Positions 30,601 through 43,809 of a stretch of 64,000 nucleotides of DNA are shown here, in pieces. Source of the stretch: Trichoplax sp. H2 (Eukaryota; Placozoa; Uniplacotomia; Trichoplacea); assembly GCA_003344405.1 (NCBI GenBank), contig NOWV01000038.1:62001-126000 (forward strand), in the 5' to 3' direction. The translations under genes and the position numbers were made by a program. A model generated the notes under the pieces. It searched no databases. It saw nothing but the letters and a program-made list of their open reading frames with translations, and was not told the origin of the DNA. How positions within the stretch are numbered: position 1 is the stretch's first letter; each line of letters starts with the position of its first letter.

Positions 30601-33600
30601 GTCCATAGCCATCTTGTAAATAGTATTCAACGACGTTTGATGAACGAGAGTTGGCATCATAAAACACGAAATAGCAATATTTAATAACTTATAGAATAGT
30701 GATATCTTCCTTTGCAGCTCTACTAAAGGTTAACCCAGCTTTTGCTTTTCAAAACTAGCATCATCCGGGTTCCGAGATGAAGCTTCCTTTACTGGCTTTG
30801 GGAGTATTGATTATGATTTTCATCAAGAACCTGCTACGTTCCTTTTCGAAGTTGGACAGTACGATATATTAAATTGGAAGGATGTTAACGACAGCTTAAT
30901 TATAGAAATTTCTGGATTTATAGCTAAATGTAATCAATAACCTTAAAAAAATCGTGTTATAATTAATATTATATTTCGATTTATGAATATAACACTCGGG
31001 CAACGAGTTGATAATAAATTCAATTTTATGTCCTAATACATAGACATCAATCAACAATGTCCTAAAGGATTTGTCGAAAGATATCCATTCTGTCAAGGTA
31101 ACTTGCTGCTGACCGTAGCTAACCAATAAGTTAACAGTTTATTATACCTTACCTATACTTGTATTCAGGTAGTAAACATTGAAATATTCATTTAAAATAG
31201 GAATTAGTTATCGCATCTAATTATTCAGCCTACTTATGATTCATGCGATCATAGCTAATATCTATGCTTAAAAAATTGAATTATGGCATTTTGTGATTTA
31301 GATATTGATGAATGTAGCATCTATCGTGGAGGAAAATGTTCGCATATCTGCCACAATACCGTAGGAAGCTATTACTGTAGTTGTCCCTCAGGCTTCGCTA
31401 TGAATTCAGATAGAATATCTTGTCGAGGTAGGTGTACAGGGGTGTAAAAGTGAGGATTTCCAATCCATACTTGTTGTACTAATTACCAACAGCTAATTTA
31501 CCGTACTTCAAACTTTAACTCTTGTGGCTTAGTAAACATTTAAGAAATTAGGTTTATGTTTTATATTTCCTATTCTTAATCAGTTAAGGTAAATTTCAGG
31601 TGCAGGGCTTTACAGTAATCAACTATCGGGGTGACCATAACTTGTATAGCTTAAATCGTTGACAAGCTTTCTGTTCGATAAATTACGTTGTCTTTTGTAA
31701 GTTGTCCTCAGCGAATTCAGTTCCAAACTGGTTGGAACTACCTAACATTGAGCTTGTGAAATGATAGGCCATTTCTGATTGTGACGCGGTTTAATTTTTT
31801 TCTTTAACAAGTCTGTTACTGTATGATATACTTAGTAACTTCAAAGCCGAACTTAAGCACACTCTTCTATCTAGCACTTTTCATCTGAAACTTGCTGATT
31901 TGTTTTCGGTATCATTTAGCTATTAAACTAAATATACACATACTACAGATTGAGACCTCTATATCACGGCCTGTAGAAAGAATAAATGCGATCCTTTATG
32001 CAATACTCTAATTAATTAGTTGGCCTTACAGATTTTCGCAATAACATTGCATCAGGTTATTTCGATCTGATAGTATTGATTTATATAAATAACTATATAT
32101 AACCATGAACCAGCATGCATGGGAATGCAAGGTATTGGCGTTTCTGCAAGGGTTTTTACACTGTATGTACTGGTACATTCCAATAAATAAATGAAAGCAC
32201 GCGCAGAGAGAAGGCAACATCATACAGCTACCATACCCAATTTCCCTCTCTGTATATATCATTCTCACCAGAAATACCCATACATTGTCCGAATTCCATA
32301 GCCTACCCGTAACATGCATATGCTACGGTTAAGGCCTGAATTCCCAATAAGTAATTAGAATAACACTGTAGTATAGAGATACCTACTCGTATAGGAGAGG
32401 GACACTGATTGTAACACTGAACATATCTATGTGCGTTAGTGCAGCAATACTTGAAGTTGAACCACGATATATAGAATAGAGTTGGAAGTCTAAGTAATTA
32501 GAATAGCATAACAGTAATTAGAATAGCACTGCAGTATACAGATACCTACGCGTATACTAGAGAAGCGCTGATTGCAACACTATACATATCTATGCGCGTT
32601 ATTGAAGCGATACTTGAAAGTTGAAACACTATATATAGAATAGAGTTGGAAATCCAAGTAATTAGAATAACACTATAGTATAGAGATACCTACGCGTATA
32701 CGAGAGAAGCGCTGATTGCAACACTGTACATATCTATGTGCGTTATTGAAGCGATACTTGAAAGTTGAAACACTATACGAGTATATAGAATATAGTTGGA
32801 AATCGAAGTAATTAGAACACTTTGTAGCCGTACGTACAGCAGTATAATGTGCTCTAGATAAACGATGACTGGATAGCTATGCAGCGGTTAGCAGCCATCA
32901 TGCCGTAACATGAACTTATGTACTGCATAATAGACTAGTGATAAAGTAATTCAAAAGTTTATACAACTATTAATTAATTACTAGTCCTATTAAGAGAAGC
33001 ATTGCTCGCAGCACTATATGAGTATACATTACAATAATGAGATACTGTACTGTATTTTAATTTATATAGCTATATGAATTAGGAAGAGATGATTTCGAGT
33101 ACGATGAATGCATAAAGGTTTATTTCTAGAGAAGCATAATTAAGGAGAATCGATTGAAATGCTATTGAAGAGAAGTGATATTATTATCATACCGTATGAG
33201 AATATGAAAGGTATTGTAAGTGAAGCATTAATGGTGCATACTACAAAATCGGTTGCTATGACAACTGTAGCGCAGTACATTCATTGATTAATGAGATCAT
33301 TTAGAGTACTCAACTTATATTTCTGTTGCCGCAAGTATTTATGTCGCGTATATACCATACCACCGCGGCCAGAGCAAATAAGCTGATGGCGTGTCTACCT
33401 TCGAATTATATAGATACCAATTAGATGAATTTTATTTTACAGTAGTACAAGTATGTATAATTTTTTCAAGTAGTCCCTACAGTAGGGCAGTAGGGTAGTA
33501 AGGTATTATATCTCGAGTTCTAACTCATATTTATTCGAAACACGACTGTACAGCATTCATGAATTATCTAGTAAACCTGATAAAAACTTTCGAGTAGGAC

Positions 33601-36600
33601 AAGGACTATGAGAAATTACACCTGGATATATCATTCTAACTCGAGAATATTCCATAATCCTATTTGATGAGCTATTGATCGTATTTCTCACTAAAACTAC
33701 AACGATAATTATAATTATGGATAAACACACGTACCGTATACGGAAACTGTGCTGCTTCTCTTCTTATGATATATATATATATATATTATAGAAGATCTAT
33801 TTAGGACTCTTTCTCCATTTTTAGACCTTGATGAATGTCTTATGAATCAGTCAATATGCTCAATTGATTATCGATGTGTTAATACGCCTGGTAGTTATAA
33901 CTGTATCGCAAAATGTCAACAGGGTTATCGATTTAACGCCGAAGAAAGGAGATGCCAAGGTATTGAATTGACTTGTCGATATCTACCAATGGTTGTTGTT
34001 ATGAGTATAAGCAGATACAAAATATCCTCGATAGTTAATAAAAATGTGATCAACATTTCAGTACGACTATTTTAAAATCGAAATTATATTACCGGTATTT
34101 CTTTTCTTGATTAAAGATATTAATGAGTGCTTGTCCAGCCCATGTGGTGAAAATCAAGATTGTATTAACACAAGAGGCAGTTATGAATGTTTATGTCGGC
34201 CAGGGTATATTGAGAATGGTCGTCATTGCATCGGTGAAATTAACTTGTTTGAAAATAAAATTTAAATATATATTGTTCAATAAACTTTTACATTAATTAC
34301 ATTAAATATTAAATACTATAAAAATACATTTATTCTTTCAACTCACATACAGATCTAGACGAATGCTCTTTAAATCCGCCACGATGCAAGTATTTATGTA
34401 TCAACTTGCCAGGAAGTTATCGATGTGCATGCAAACCCGGATATCAACCAATACCTCAAGATCCAGATGATTGTTGGGGTTGGCATCTATATCTTTTTAT
34501 TAGTAGTAAGCTTCAACGATACGGTGGAATTAATGCAAGAAATAATTCTTTTAACAGATGTAAACGAATGTGAGCAAAAGCCGTCTCCATGTTCTGGAAA
34601 ATGTTACAATACATTGGGTTCATATTACTGTGGATGTATTAAACCCGGATTTACAACAAATTTATTAGGAGAATGCGAAGGTATAATTTTTTAAACTAAT
34701 TTTAATTAGAGAACTCTTGATTGTCTTTACATAGTCAGCAGAATAATATACTAATTTAATAAATCTATAAAAATATTAGTTATGATAATATAAAGCAAAT
34801 TCGATAATAAACGTAACGTATAACTTATAGTAATTCAATTTGATTCCTTAAAAATATATTGGTAGCGATCATTAGTAGAAATTTCACTTTAGTTGCTGCA
34901 GTTATTTCAGAGGTATTTACTTATTTTATATTCTAAAATCTATTTAGACATCTAATTCTTCTTGTACATCAACGGTGCAAGAGAAAAGTTTGTAAGCTAT
35001 TACCATCGATAAATATATGCGTATACAGTAAAGAAATTGCTCATAGATGACATTATTCTTGGGGCTTGAAACAGATCAAAATATTTTAGTTATCCACAGC
35101 TTATATAATTATGATTTCTACTACTTTTTAAATACTTAAACTACGAACAAGAATAGATTAAAGTTGATAATAGAAATTTTACCTCGTGCATTACCAGATA
35201 TTAACGAATGTGAGCAAAATCCATCTCCGTGTCCTGCTAATTGTCGTAATACCTTGGGATCCTACTTCTGCCTATGCAATAAGCGAGGCTACAGAAGTAA
35301 CAATCGAGGAGATTGTGAAGGTAACCAAATAAACATTTAATTTTGCTCTTTAAGTTAAAAAAATGTTATTATGAAGATAAATACACAGTACAGAAGAATT
35401 TTAATTTTCATTTTTCAGATATCGACGAGTGCTCTCTAGGCATTAGCCGTTGTTCCGGTCGGTGTTATAACTATGATGGAGGATATAAATGCATATGCGA
35501 TAGAGGTTATTTACAAGTTACCGGTAATCGTGGGAGCTCATGCATAAAAGAAGGTAATGGATAAAAAATACGACTGCCGCTACGGCATAGAAATTATCAT
35601 TGAAATTTCTGCTTGATTTCAGATGCTGAAAGATGCTATGATAAACAGTGTGGTTACAACAGTTTATGCGTGAAAAGGAACAATATTTCCGTTTGTGCTT
35701 GTAAAAATGGTTTTAAGCCCTACCGCAATACAGACTCTTGCCTCGGTAAACCCTATGCTATTTAATAATTATAAATGATTTTTCAGGTTATTATAAAAAG
35801 GATTAAGTGGACCAGTTATGCCTTGATCAATGTTATAGTTAACGCATCTATCCAATTTTAGATGATGACGAATGCAGGTTAGAACCCTGCCAGTATCGAT
35901 GTAAAGAAACGTTTGGATCGTACAGGTGCTTGTGTCCGCCAGGCTTTACTGTTGATCATCATTTATGCAAAGGTATTCTTGCTTTTGTTTATTTCATATA
36001 CCTTATAAGGCTTTCTATTGATAACTTGAAGAAATAGTAGGGCGGCTATTAAGAAACCTTCTATTTGTCCAGTGTACATGAAATTATAGATTTATGTTTC
36101 CATTTACTCAATTTATAGATATTGATGAATGTACCTCTCAAAATCGTCCGTGTAACAACAACCATATATGTATCAACACTTTCGGCAGTTATCGTTGTGT
36201 ACCAGATAGAAAGTCTTTATGCAAGCTCCCGTCCTTGTATTCGGCTCAGTAAGTTGCTATTTAATTGAAATTAATGCATATATTTGTGAATTGTGACCGA
36301 AAAGATTTTCTTGACGTTAGGAATAATAACTTCAGTTACACTATGCTATCAATAGAGATATTGACTTTATACTTTACTTTTACCTATTGGTATTATTGTG
36401 CTGAAGTTTCTTTGCAAATGATAAGCATATTTCTCATTTTTAGTCTTCTATTCTTTGCTGCTAACTGCTGTTATAATGTTTTGTAAAAAAAAAAAAACGC
36501 TCCGCCAGTAGAGTTTTCAACTGACTCTTTATTATAGTACTGTAATTAAGTATTTATAGTTTTTCAACTTGGCACTTTACGCGCCACTATGCTTTACGAT

Positions 36601-37332
36601 ATCACACTTACGAATCTAGTACCTATTCTAACTATGAGCTGCTCTTTCAGGGTGTGATTAGTGGTAGTAAGTTCTGATTCTACTTTACACAGCATATTAT
36701 TACAGTAATACGAGAACTACAGTTGCATTATTACAGTATTACGAGAATTACAACTACATTATTACAATTTTATGGATACTAACAGAGTCAGTGTTTCTAA
36801 TATTATCCCAAATACTGTATCTAATAATCACCATAGTCATGCATATTGAATACTCCGTCTACCAACCGTGGAACCTACAGTTACTACACTTCAACTTTAT
36901 TAGCGTAGCTATCCAAAAATTAAAAATAAATTTTTCTTCTTTTTTTGCAGTCTTCGAACATGTATCAGGTTTTCTCATACAGCAGGTGTTTCTATTTTAC
37001 AATCATTTGATTGGATTGGATTACCTTTAAATACCCCAGCAAACGTTTCTGTTTTCATAATAAACATGAAAACATTCAATCACTTCTTTGGATCTTGTAT
37101 CAACTGTACCAATCAACTTAGCATTAGATATCGCATTATAGGAGGCAACAATGGCCATTCCTTCTCCTTACGAGGCGGTTCCAATTATAACATGGTTGTC
37201 TTTACCGAACGACAATTAATAACATCTAACGCTGAATATCCATTACAAATATTAACGAAAGTTAGTCGAGGCTTTACTGAGATGCACTTTTACCACAATT
37301 TAACCATCTTTGTTTCCCAATTTGATTTCTAA
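21617..37332 (+). CDS. HMCN-like: Hemicentin/fibulin-like secreted matrix protein
   Basis: This is a secreted extracellular-matrix protein of hemicentin type, encoded by 22 exons that join to 1,508 residues with every phase consistent. Order: signal peptide ([19 protein letters not shown]) and a shortened vWA domain (21617-21824, 23577-24338); linker (25210-25449); three Ig domains (26179-26454, 26567-26824, 27910-28173); one thrombospondin-1 repeat (28369-28557, [16 protein letters not shown]); a nidogen G2F-like domain (29135-29403, 29653-29857, 30759-30929); a short Cys exon (31044-31097); calcium-binding or related EGF repeats at 31302-31427, 33825-33959, 34117-34233, 34353-34478, 34558-34680, 35198-35320, 35419-35553, 35623-35745, 35862-35972 and 36119-36248; and a fibulin-type C-terminal domain (36951-37332). 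The order matches hemicentin, but with 3 Ig domains instead of dozens. The first MIDAS aspartate of the vWA domain appears replaced. The weakest donor is at 34478. Confidence 0.93.
27155..27445. repeat. Degenerate tandem repeat in an intron of the hemicentin-like gene
   Basis: About three copies of a 90-96-bp unit contain CCAACCTAGTCAATATTTYATTTCAT followed by a TTTCGTC...CGATTTAATCGAAACTTA segment. Copies begin near 27173, 27269 and 27356. They are diverged and lie in the intron between the second and third Ig exons. Confidence 0.75.
32348..32805. repeat. Tandem repeat, 3 copies of about 145-165 bp, in an EGF-region intron
   Basis: Units begin TAAGTAATTAGAATA(A/G)CA and continue with GAGATACCTACGCGTATA, GCTGATTGCAACACT, ACATATCTATGTGCGTTA and TATATAGAATAGAGTTGGAA. 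Starts are near 32348, 32491 and 32657. They lie inside the 2.4-kb intron between the first EGF exon (31302-31427) and the next (33825-33959). Nothing else recognisable was seen in that intron. Confidence 0.85.
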
Positions 37333-39223
37333 ATTTGTTCAATTGCCAAGTAGACTTGACGATATTGCAAATTATTTGTAAAATTGGCGATTAATTTTTA
37401 AAAAGCATTTGCTGTTTTATTAATAGAATTTTCTTTTGAATGTATGTCATGACCGCAAAATTCAGGCTGCTTATTGGTTGTGCCCTGAATGCTAATATTT
37501 CATCTTTTAAAATATATCCCTTCACACCTCTACTATCTAAAATTGATTGATGTATGCTCATGAATAAGTCGTAATATTCAAACAACTTAAATAGGACTAA
37601 TTTTCTACTTATTATTAGATGGTACATTTATATTATGATTTAACGAAATGCTAAAAGATTGTTATGGTTTTAGCTTATCGATAAATATTTTAAGGCATGA
37701 CCACATCAAATGGCAGTATTATATTATTATTATTTATCCAAGCCTTAAGGTATTATTTGCACCGATCTATTGTTTTCTTCACATCTTGGGAATATTCACA
37801 GTTTCGATGGCATTAAATTTATTAATAAGCTGGAGCTTTCTAATAAATTGAAGTAATTACTGAAATAATATCCGCTATACATTGTTGATGTGAGTATATT
37901 TATGCATGAAAGATACTACATGTAATTTCAACTACTAACATACTGCACTGATCAGCAGGTATTGAACAACATTAATAAGAGAGGACAGGGTAAGGAAGGT
38001 GACCACGAAGACAGGGACTAAGATATCTTCGTAAATTAGAATAAATGTGGACTTGACAATGGTTTCAATTTATAGTTTTCTTTTATTTTCACCTATGCGA
38101 ATTGTACACCTTGCATAATAAGAGTACAGTTATAATACATTAAATCCATAATGTCGCATCTTATAATACCGCACCATATCGATATAGGATATGCTCAATT
38201 CCATACAAATTACAGTATATATATAATTTACATGTAAACTCCATTTCAGGTAGAACATGATTAATAGCAGATGCTGTGAATTGAAACTATTATGCAAGAT
38301 GCACGTGATGCTATCGATTGTCAACTTGACTATCATTACCAATGCGGTGTGTCAAAGTATCATATCGTACTGTAGTTTTGAATAGGTCTGATTAAAAGTT
38401 ATTGATATCATTTAACACATGATACCCTGTACAGTAACAATCAAAACATACATGAGTATTGTATATTGTATCTATACTAAGAAAAATTAAATTTGAACAT
38501 ATAACACAATATATTACTATTGTGTTGGACAGTTTACGCCTATTTCAATACGTACAAGAATTGATATTCAGTTAACTAGAAGTATAATATTTTGCGAATT
38601 TGCTATACCGTATGCCACGATATAGAGAAAAATAGAAAATCTATGATCTATATAGCATTGACGCTTACGCTTTAGAAGATGTTCCTAAGTGATGAATGAT
38701 CTATTTGTTTGATAAGCTCCTGTTAAAATCATATTGCATGCCTATCGATTTTCACCTTGCCGTTATCATAAAACCTCTTTCATTGCAACATGGCTACATT
38801 ACGAGTACTCAATTTCTTGATGGCTGTTTAATAAAAATAACGCAAATTTGTGTGTATTAGTACCCAGTTTGGTAATGCTCTATTCATTAGTCTGTCAGTA
38901 GCCAAAGTACTGCCGCATCTGGCTTCTACTATGTTGTCATTGATTTTTATTCGATTTTAAGATTATATATTGCATTATTACTGTATTACAATGCAAATAA
39001 TACTGAAATAATTCTACATTGCAAGATTGTAGATATGATTGAAGGATATCACTAATGATATTACTGTATCAGCATTGTAAGTATTAGATTCACTTCGACT
39101 ACGATAATAATGCAAACTAAACTAAACTAAATTAATAATAGTGTGACTCAAGCAGAAAATTAACGATATAGCACTGCTGGTGATATTAATATTATGTATT
39201 AATTATCCATACTAGCTATACAC
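37333..39223. other. Intergenic region between convergent hemicentin-like and POLR1H genes
   Basis: No gene is supportable here. It should hold both 3' UTRs and perhaps a short missing terminal exon of POLR1H, which I looked for and could not identify. The rest is AT-rich. Confidence 0.45.
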
Positions 39224-40152
39224 TTACCCACACTTGGTACAAGAATAAAAGACTGTTTGACCTTCATCAGCAGATCTTGTTTGTTGAGTGTAATATGTCA
39301 TACTGTTGTTGCTACATTTTTCGCATTTGCGTTCAATCTGTTGCCAAAAAAGGAAGAACCCCAACATGTTAGTATCCACAAAATGTTGGACTAGTTATTA
39401 TTCTATTACGAATTAAAAACATGATGATTGTCAACACACTTTACTAGCTATATCGGGTTAAGACTCTAGGGTCTGAATGCATCATTTCAGAGTCGATCTT
39501 GTTTCCTACCGACTAGGTGCCTATCCGCTATCATGGCTCATAGTGAAACTAATTGAGAGCTCAGTTTTAGTCGAATAAAATCGCTGTATCAGATAAGACT
39601 TATTTTTAAATGATTACTCAATTGGATAAACATACGTCTAGGATAGCACTTATTTTCAATAAGAGATCGCTCAAATGGATCAGTATACGTATGAGACAGC
39701 ACTTCTTTTCAAAGAGAGATAGCTTAACTTGATACGTATACCGTACTATGGGGTGTAACAGCCATTGCTCACTCAAGACCTTCAAAGTTAAAAGCAATGG
39801 AAGGATTGTACAGTAATAGAGTAAGTGCCATTTGTACCTATGAGTTGTGTCAACGATCAAGTGGATCTCTCCTACTATTCCACTACAATAAAAGATCTGT
39901 TTGCATGGTAATTAGCGCTTTACTTACAATTGGACCTTTAGCATGCTGAGTATCATCCTTGATTTTTTGAACGCCTTTCGAGCGTATCGCATTAAAAGTG
40001 ATGGTTGATTTTGTTTCTACACCAAGATAGCTATCAATGCTGATTTGGTTGTTGCAAACAATGCAATTAATAGTTTGAGCGCTGCTTGGGCTGGGCATAA
40101 TACTACCACAGCGAGGGCAAAATCCGGTTTCACAAATAAATGCCTGGCTCAT
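39224..40152 (-). CDS. POLR1H: RNA polymerase I subunit RPA12 (POLR1H)
   Basis: This small zinc-ribbon subunit of RNA polymerase I supports RNA cleavage and termination in the nucleolus and is related to Pol II RPB9/TFIIS. Exon 1 (40152 down to 39928) encodes 75 residues with the N-terminal ribbon FCPRCGSIM ... INCIVCNNQ and ends KGPI. Exon 2 (39337 down to 39228) encodes IERKCEKCSNNSMTYYTQQT and then RSADEGQTVFYSCTKCG, the C-terminal ribbon with the conserved Q-x-RSADEGQT acidic hairpin. The two exons join in phase 0. Read straight on, a TAA at 39226-39224 closes the frame at 112 residues. A good GTAAG donor overlaps that point, so a short terminal exon supplying the last roughly 8 residues of the family may lie further left. 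Start: the first ATG in frame, giving MSQAFICETGFCPRCG. The gene is divergent from BUB3. Confidence 0.93.
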
Positions 40153-40429
40153 ACTCGTATTATTCACTATTCAGGTGTGCAGACAAATCAATGATTGCCG
40201 GTCGACATGAATCAAAGAAAAATTCCAACGCTGTTGCTTAGCAAGCTTACACGAATGATCTTGCAGACTAACGATCGAAATTAGCGATACAGCAGTATAA
40301 GAACATTTGAGGATCGGATTATCGATCGGATGAGAGGAAGTAGCAGCAGTTTTAATGAATGGAAGATGCTGTCTAGCCGAGTTCGCCATAAATTACTTTG
40401 CATAGCTAGACTAGCGCTTTATACTGTAG
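40153..40429 (-). other. 5' flank of POLR1H with a small unassigned open frame
   Basis: A 72-codon ATG frame (40389 to 40171) lies just upstream of the POLR1H start on the same strand. I do not recognise it. It could be an upstream ORF in the 5' UTR or chance. No splice link to POLR1H is evident. Confidence 0.2.
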
Positions 40430-41215
40430 TACAGTACAGTGCTCGACTACAGTAGTACTGTACAGTACACCGTACACTGTACACTGTACAGTACAGTACA
40501 TTACTGTGTACAGTACTAGTGTATTGTAACCCCACTTGACGTACAGTACTGTACTGACGTCAACGTTTTACGATCTGCATACTGTAGTACAGTGTTCGAC
40601 TACAGTAGTACTGTACACTGTACACTGTAGTTTTCTCGACCTTGCTTTGATTTCTACAGTACTGTACTGTAGTGAGTCAAGACTGTACAGTACAGTACAC
40701 TGTAATTTTCCTATTCTACGTACAGTACAGTACTGTACTGTACAGTACTGTACCGTACTGTGCTGTAGCATTGAATGGTCTTAGGACTGAAGTGTAGCGC
40801 CTGTTACAATAGTACTGTATAGACGAAATGAAATTCTTACCGTGTTTAGTATGTGGCTGTGAGAGTATCCTGTCCAGATTGCCTTTTTCTACTAGTCGTT
40901 GAGTTATCCTAAAATGAAAATATTAAGAAATGCTTCTTAAATGGACCGATACAGTATGTAAACGTTTCTTGTTTTTATCTCAGTAATATCAAGCTCCATG
41001 ATCAGCATACAGTACAGTACAGTACAGTACTGTAGAGCAGAGAGCTCTCTACAGTATTAAGTTAGTTATTTTAGTACTGTACACAAGTTCTGCCATGCTA
41101 CAGTCTGTGACTACACAGTCTACAGTACTGTACTGTAGTGTGCAGTGTACTGTACTGTACACTGTACACTGTACAAGACTGTATACTGACGTATGGACGT
41201 ACCGACATCAACCTT
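40430..41215. repeat. GTAC/CAGTACTG palindrome-rich block between POLR1H and BUB3
   Basis: The DNA is dominated by overlapping self-complementary words: GTAC, CAGTACTG, TGTACA, CAGTACAGTACTGTACTG and ACTGTACACTGTACAGT. The clusters lie at about 40430-40790 and 41010-41190. They read almost the same on both strands, so the open frames here on either strand are by-products. The block separates two divergent genes, with start codons at 40152 and 41388. Confidence 0.9.
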
Positions 41216-41387
41216 TTACGTTCTGTTAACCGCTAACGTAACGTCCTAACGATGGGCAGGGGGGTGCAGACCGAGCACGCTCAGTGGGCCAGTTGAGTAT
41301 TGTACTGCTGTACACAGTAAACTGTTTGAGCTGGTTAGGTAGTCTTGACGCAAGTGGCGCTCGATAACCTGCCTGTGATAAAGAGAA

Positions 41388-43611
41388 ATGGAGGGAAATG
41401 GAGAATTTCTTTTAAAAGAATCACCGACTGATGGGATCTCTTCTTTGACATTCAGTTCAGCGACCGATAGCAATGCTCTGTTAGTATCGTCATGGGACAA
41501 AGTAAGTACCATTATCGATATTACATGAACTACAGGACTGTGGGATCAGGATGACAGTACAAACAATAATAATAGAATGATCAAGGTTAGAAGAAAGATT
41601 TAGTTTAAAAGTCAATGCTATTTCTTCATGCCTAGAGCGTTCGCTTATATGATGTGGACAGTAATAGCTTACAAGGCATCCATAATGCAAATATGCCTGT
41701 CTTGGATTGCTGCTTTTACGATAAATCGCGTGCATACAGCGGTGGATTGGATTGTAAAGTGATATGGTAATACTAGAGCAGTGAATATCAAATCGAGACG
41801 AGAATAACCATAATAACTTTCTTTTTCCTCATCTTACCAACTGATTTGCATAGTCTATTGACAATTGTATTTATGTTGGCAGCTACGATTTCAACTCATC
41901 GTTTGAAAAAGTGATGGGCAAACATGAAGATGCTGTCAGATGTGTTGAATACTGCCCTGAAGTCGGTTAGTGATGCTCGTCACTATTCACGTAGATCAAT
42001 CAATCCAGATTCTATTTTGCAACACTTGATACTGTATTGTCCAATAAAATTGCCCATATAGCTTACTTAATGACATAATATCATTTCCTACAAGTTGGTA
42101 TTACTTCTCTGTAGAATAGCACACTATTTGTGTTATTAAATGCCTAGCAATCGTACAAGCGATAGACAGGAATCCCAAGATCATGTGTAGCTTAATCTCT
42201 TGCGATTGCCCTCTCTAGGAGTGATTATTTCTGGTAGCTGGGATAAAAATGTTAAGGTATGGGATCCTCGACATCAGCAGCCGGTTATTACAGCTGCTAA
42301 TCCAGAACGAGTAAGTTACCAAATTATTGCATTTCAATTTATGCAATAATTCCAACTTCTTAAGTTAATATATAACAAAAGTATGTAATCTCTATAGGTT
42401 TACACAATGTCTTGTGTCGATGAAAAACTAATCGTTGGTACGGTAAGTTGATCTTGCTTTGCGTTCGTGGCTTGTCGCTTAACCAACTTACTAAAATACT
42501 ACAATAGTAGTATGTAAAAACTGAATAAAGTAGTACAGTAATGAAGAAACTTTGTTTAATCCTTAGGCTGCTCGCAAAGTATTGGTGTGGGATCTAAGAA
42601 ATATGGTGAGACATTAGCCTAAGTAACTTCACGCATAACCAATTGGAACACTGTACAATGTAATAAATTGTACTCTATATCGATAGAACTTTCCTCAACA
42701 ACGACGAGAATCGAGCTTAAAGTATCAAACAAGATGTATACGTTGCTTTCCAAATAAGCAAGGTAAATGCCAGTTGAATTCCAATCCTTAGAAAACCGAT
42801 ATACCTCCGTAACGGCTGGACCTATTTTTAAACATGGCTACTTTTTATCCTTTCAGGATATGTACTAAGTTCAATAGAAGGACGGGTAGCGGTCGAATAC
42901 TTCGATCCCAGTCCCGAAATTCAAAAAATGAAATATGCCTTCAAATGCCACAGAGTAAAGGATTCTGGAAATGAAATTATTCATCCAGTTAATGCAATAT
43001 CATTTCATAATGGGTATAGTAAATATGCTTTAGATTTGCATGATCTATTTTTAGATCGTACTATTAGAATCATTTTTGCTGTAGAATATGGATTGTAGTA
43101 GTTACTACTGTATAGAATTATTATTAAAAGATATTATTCTATGCTAGTTATAATACATTTGCAACTGGTGGATCTGACGGTTTCGTAAACATTTGGGATG
43201 GATTTAACAAGAAACGATTATGCCAGGTAATACAGTATTTGATTAGGCTATTCTTGGTTTTTGTTTGTCCAATATTGAAAGCCATTAAACACTATTGGAA
43301 TGAACGCGTATATAATAATGCACTGCATCTTTTAACATGAAATTATTTTTCTCTCAGTTTCATCGATATCCAACTAGTATAGCATCATTATCATTTAATG
43401 CCACCGGGACATTATTGGCCATCGCCTCATCATACTTATACGAAGAAGATAAAGACGAGTAAGTGTATTTGGGTCATTTTATACCTTTACAATAACTATT
43501 GAAATTGTCCTTTAAAGAATGCAATAATATCTATTCAAAATTTTTAGGTCCCCTGCTCCAGATTCGATTTATATACGGCGGATATCAGACGCAGAGTGTA
43601 AACCAAAATAA
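41388..43611 (+). CDS. BUB3: BUB3, spindle-checkpoint WD40 protein
   Basis: BUB3 is a WD40 propeller that brings BUB1 and BUBR1 to kinetochores in the spindle assembly checkpoint. Exons 41388-41501, 41636-41766, 41883-41965, 42219-42310, 42398-42442, 42567-42605, 42687-42762, 42857-43013, 43148-43226, 43358-43458 and 43548-43611 join to 326 residues (human 328). Visible family signatures are [91 protein letters not shown] and [17 protein letters not shown]. The start [16 protein letters not shown] matches the human N-terminus in length. All introns are GT-AG and keep phase. The gene converges on the rhodanese gene, and the two stop codons are about 200 bp apart. Confidence 0.97.
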
Positions 43612-43809
43612 TGTACTTTATTACAGCAATAGTCTCAATTGATTCATATGTATGATATAGTCCGATCAATTAGCTGGATGTTTTGGTTCAGGAATGCATT
43701 TGGCATCCTAATAAGTTAAAATGTCGAAAGCTGCTATCGTAGGTTCACTAGTAATTTTTTTCATCTCGTTGCTATAAAAAGGAACATTTCCAGAAACATT
43801 TATGTTGTA

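Noticed and set aside
40536-40784. Overlapping frames on both strands rich in Tyr, Cys, Thr and Val
   Set aside because: They come from palindromic simple sequence, not from a gene.
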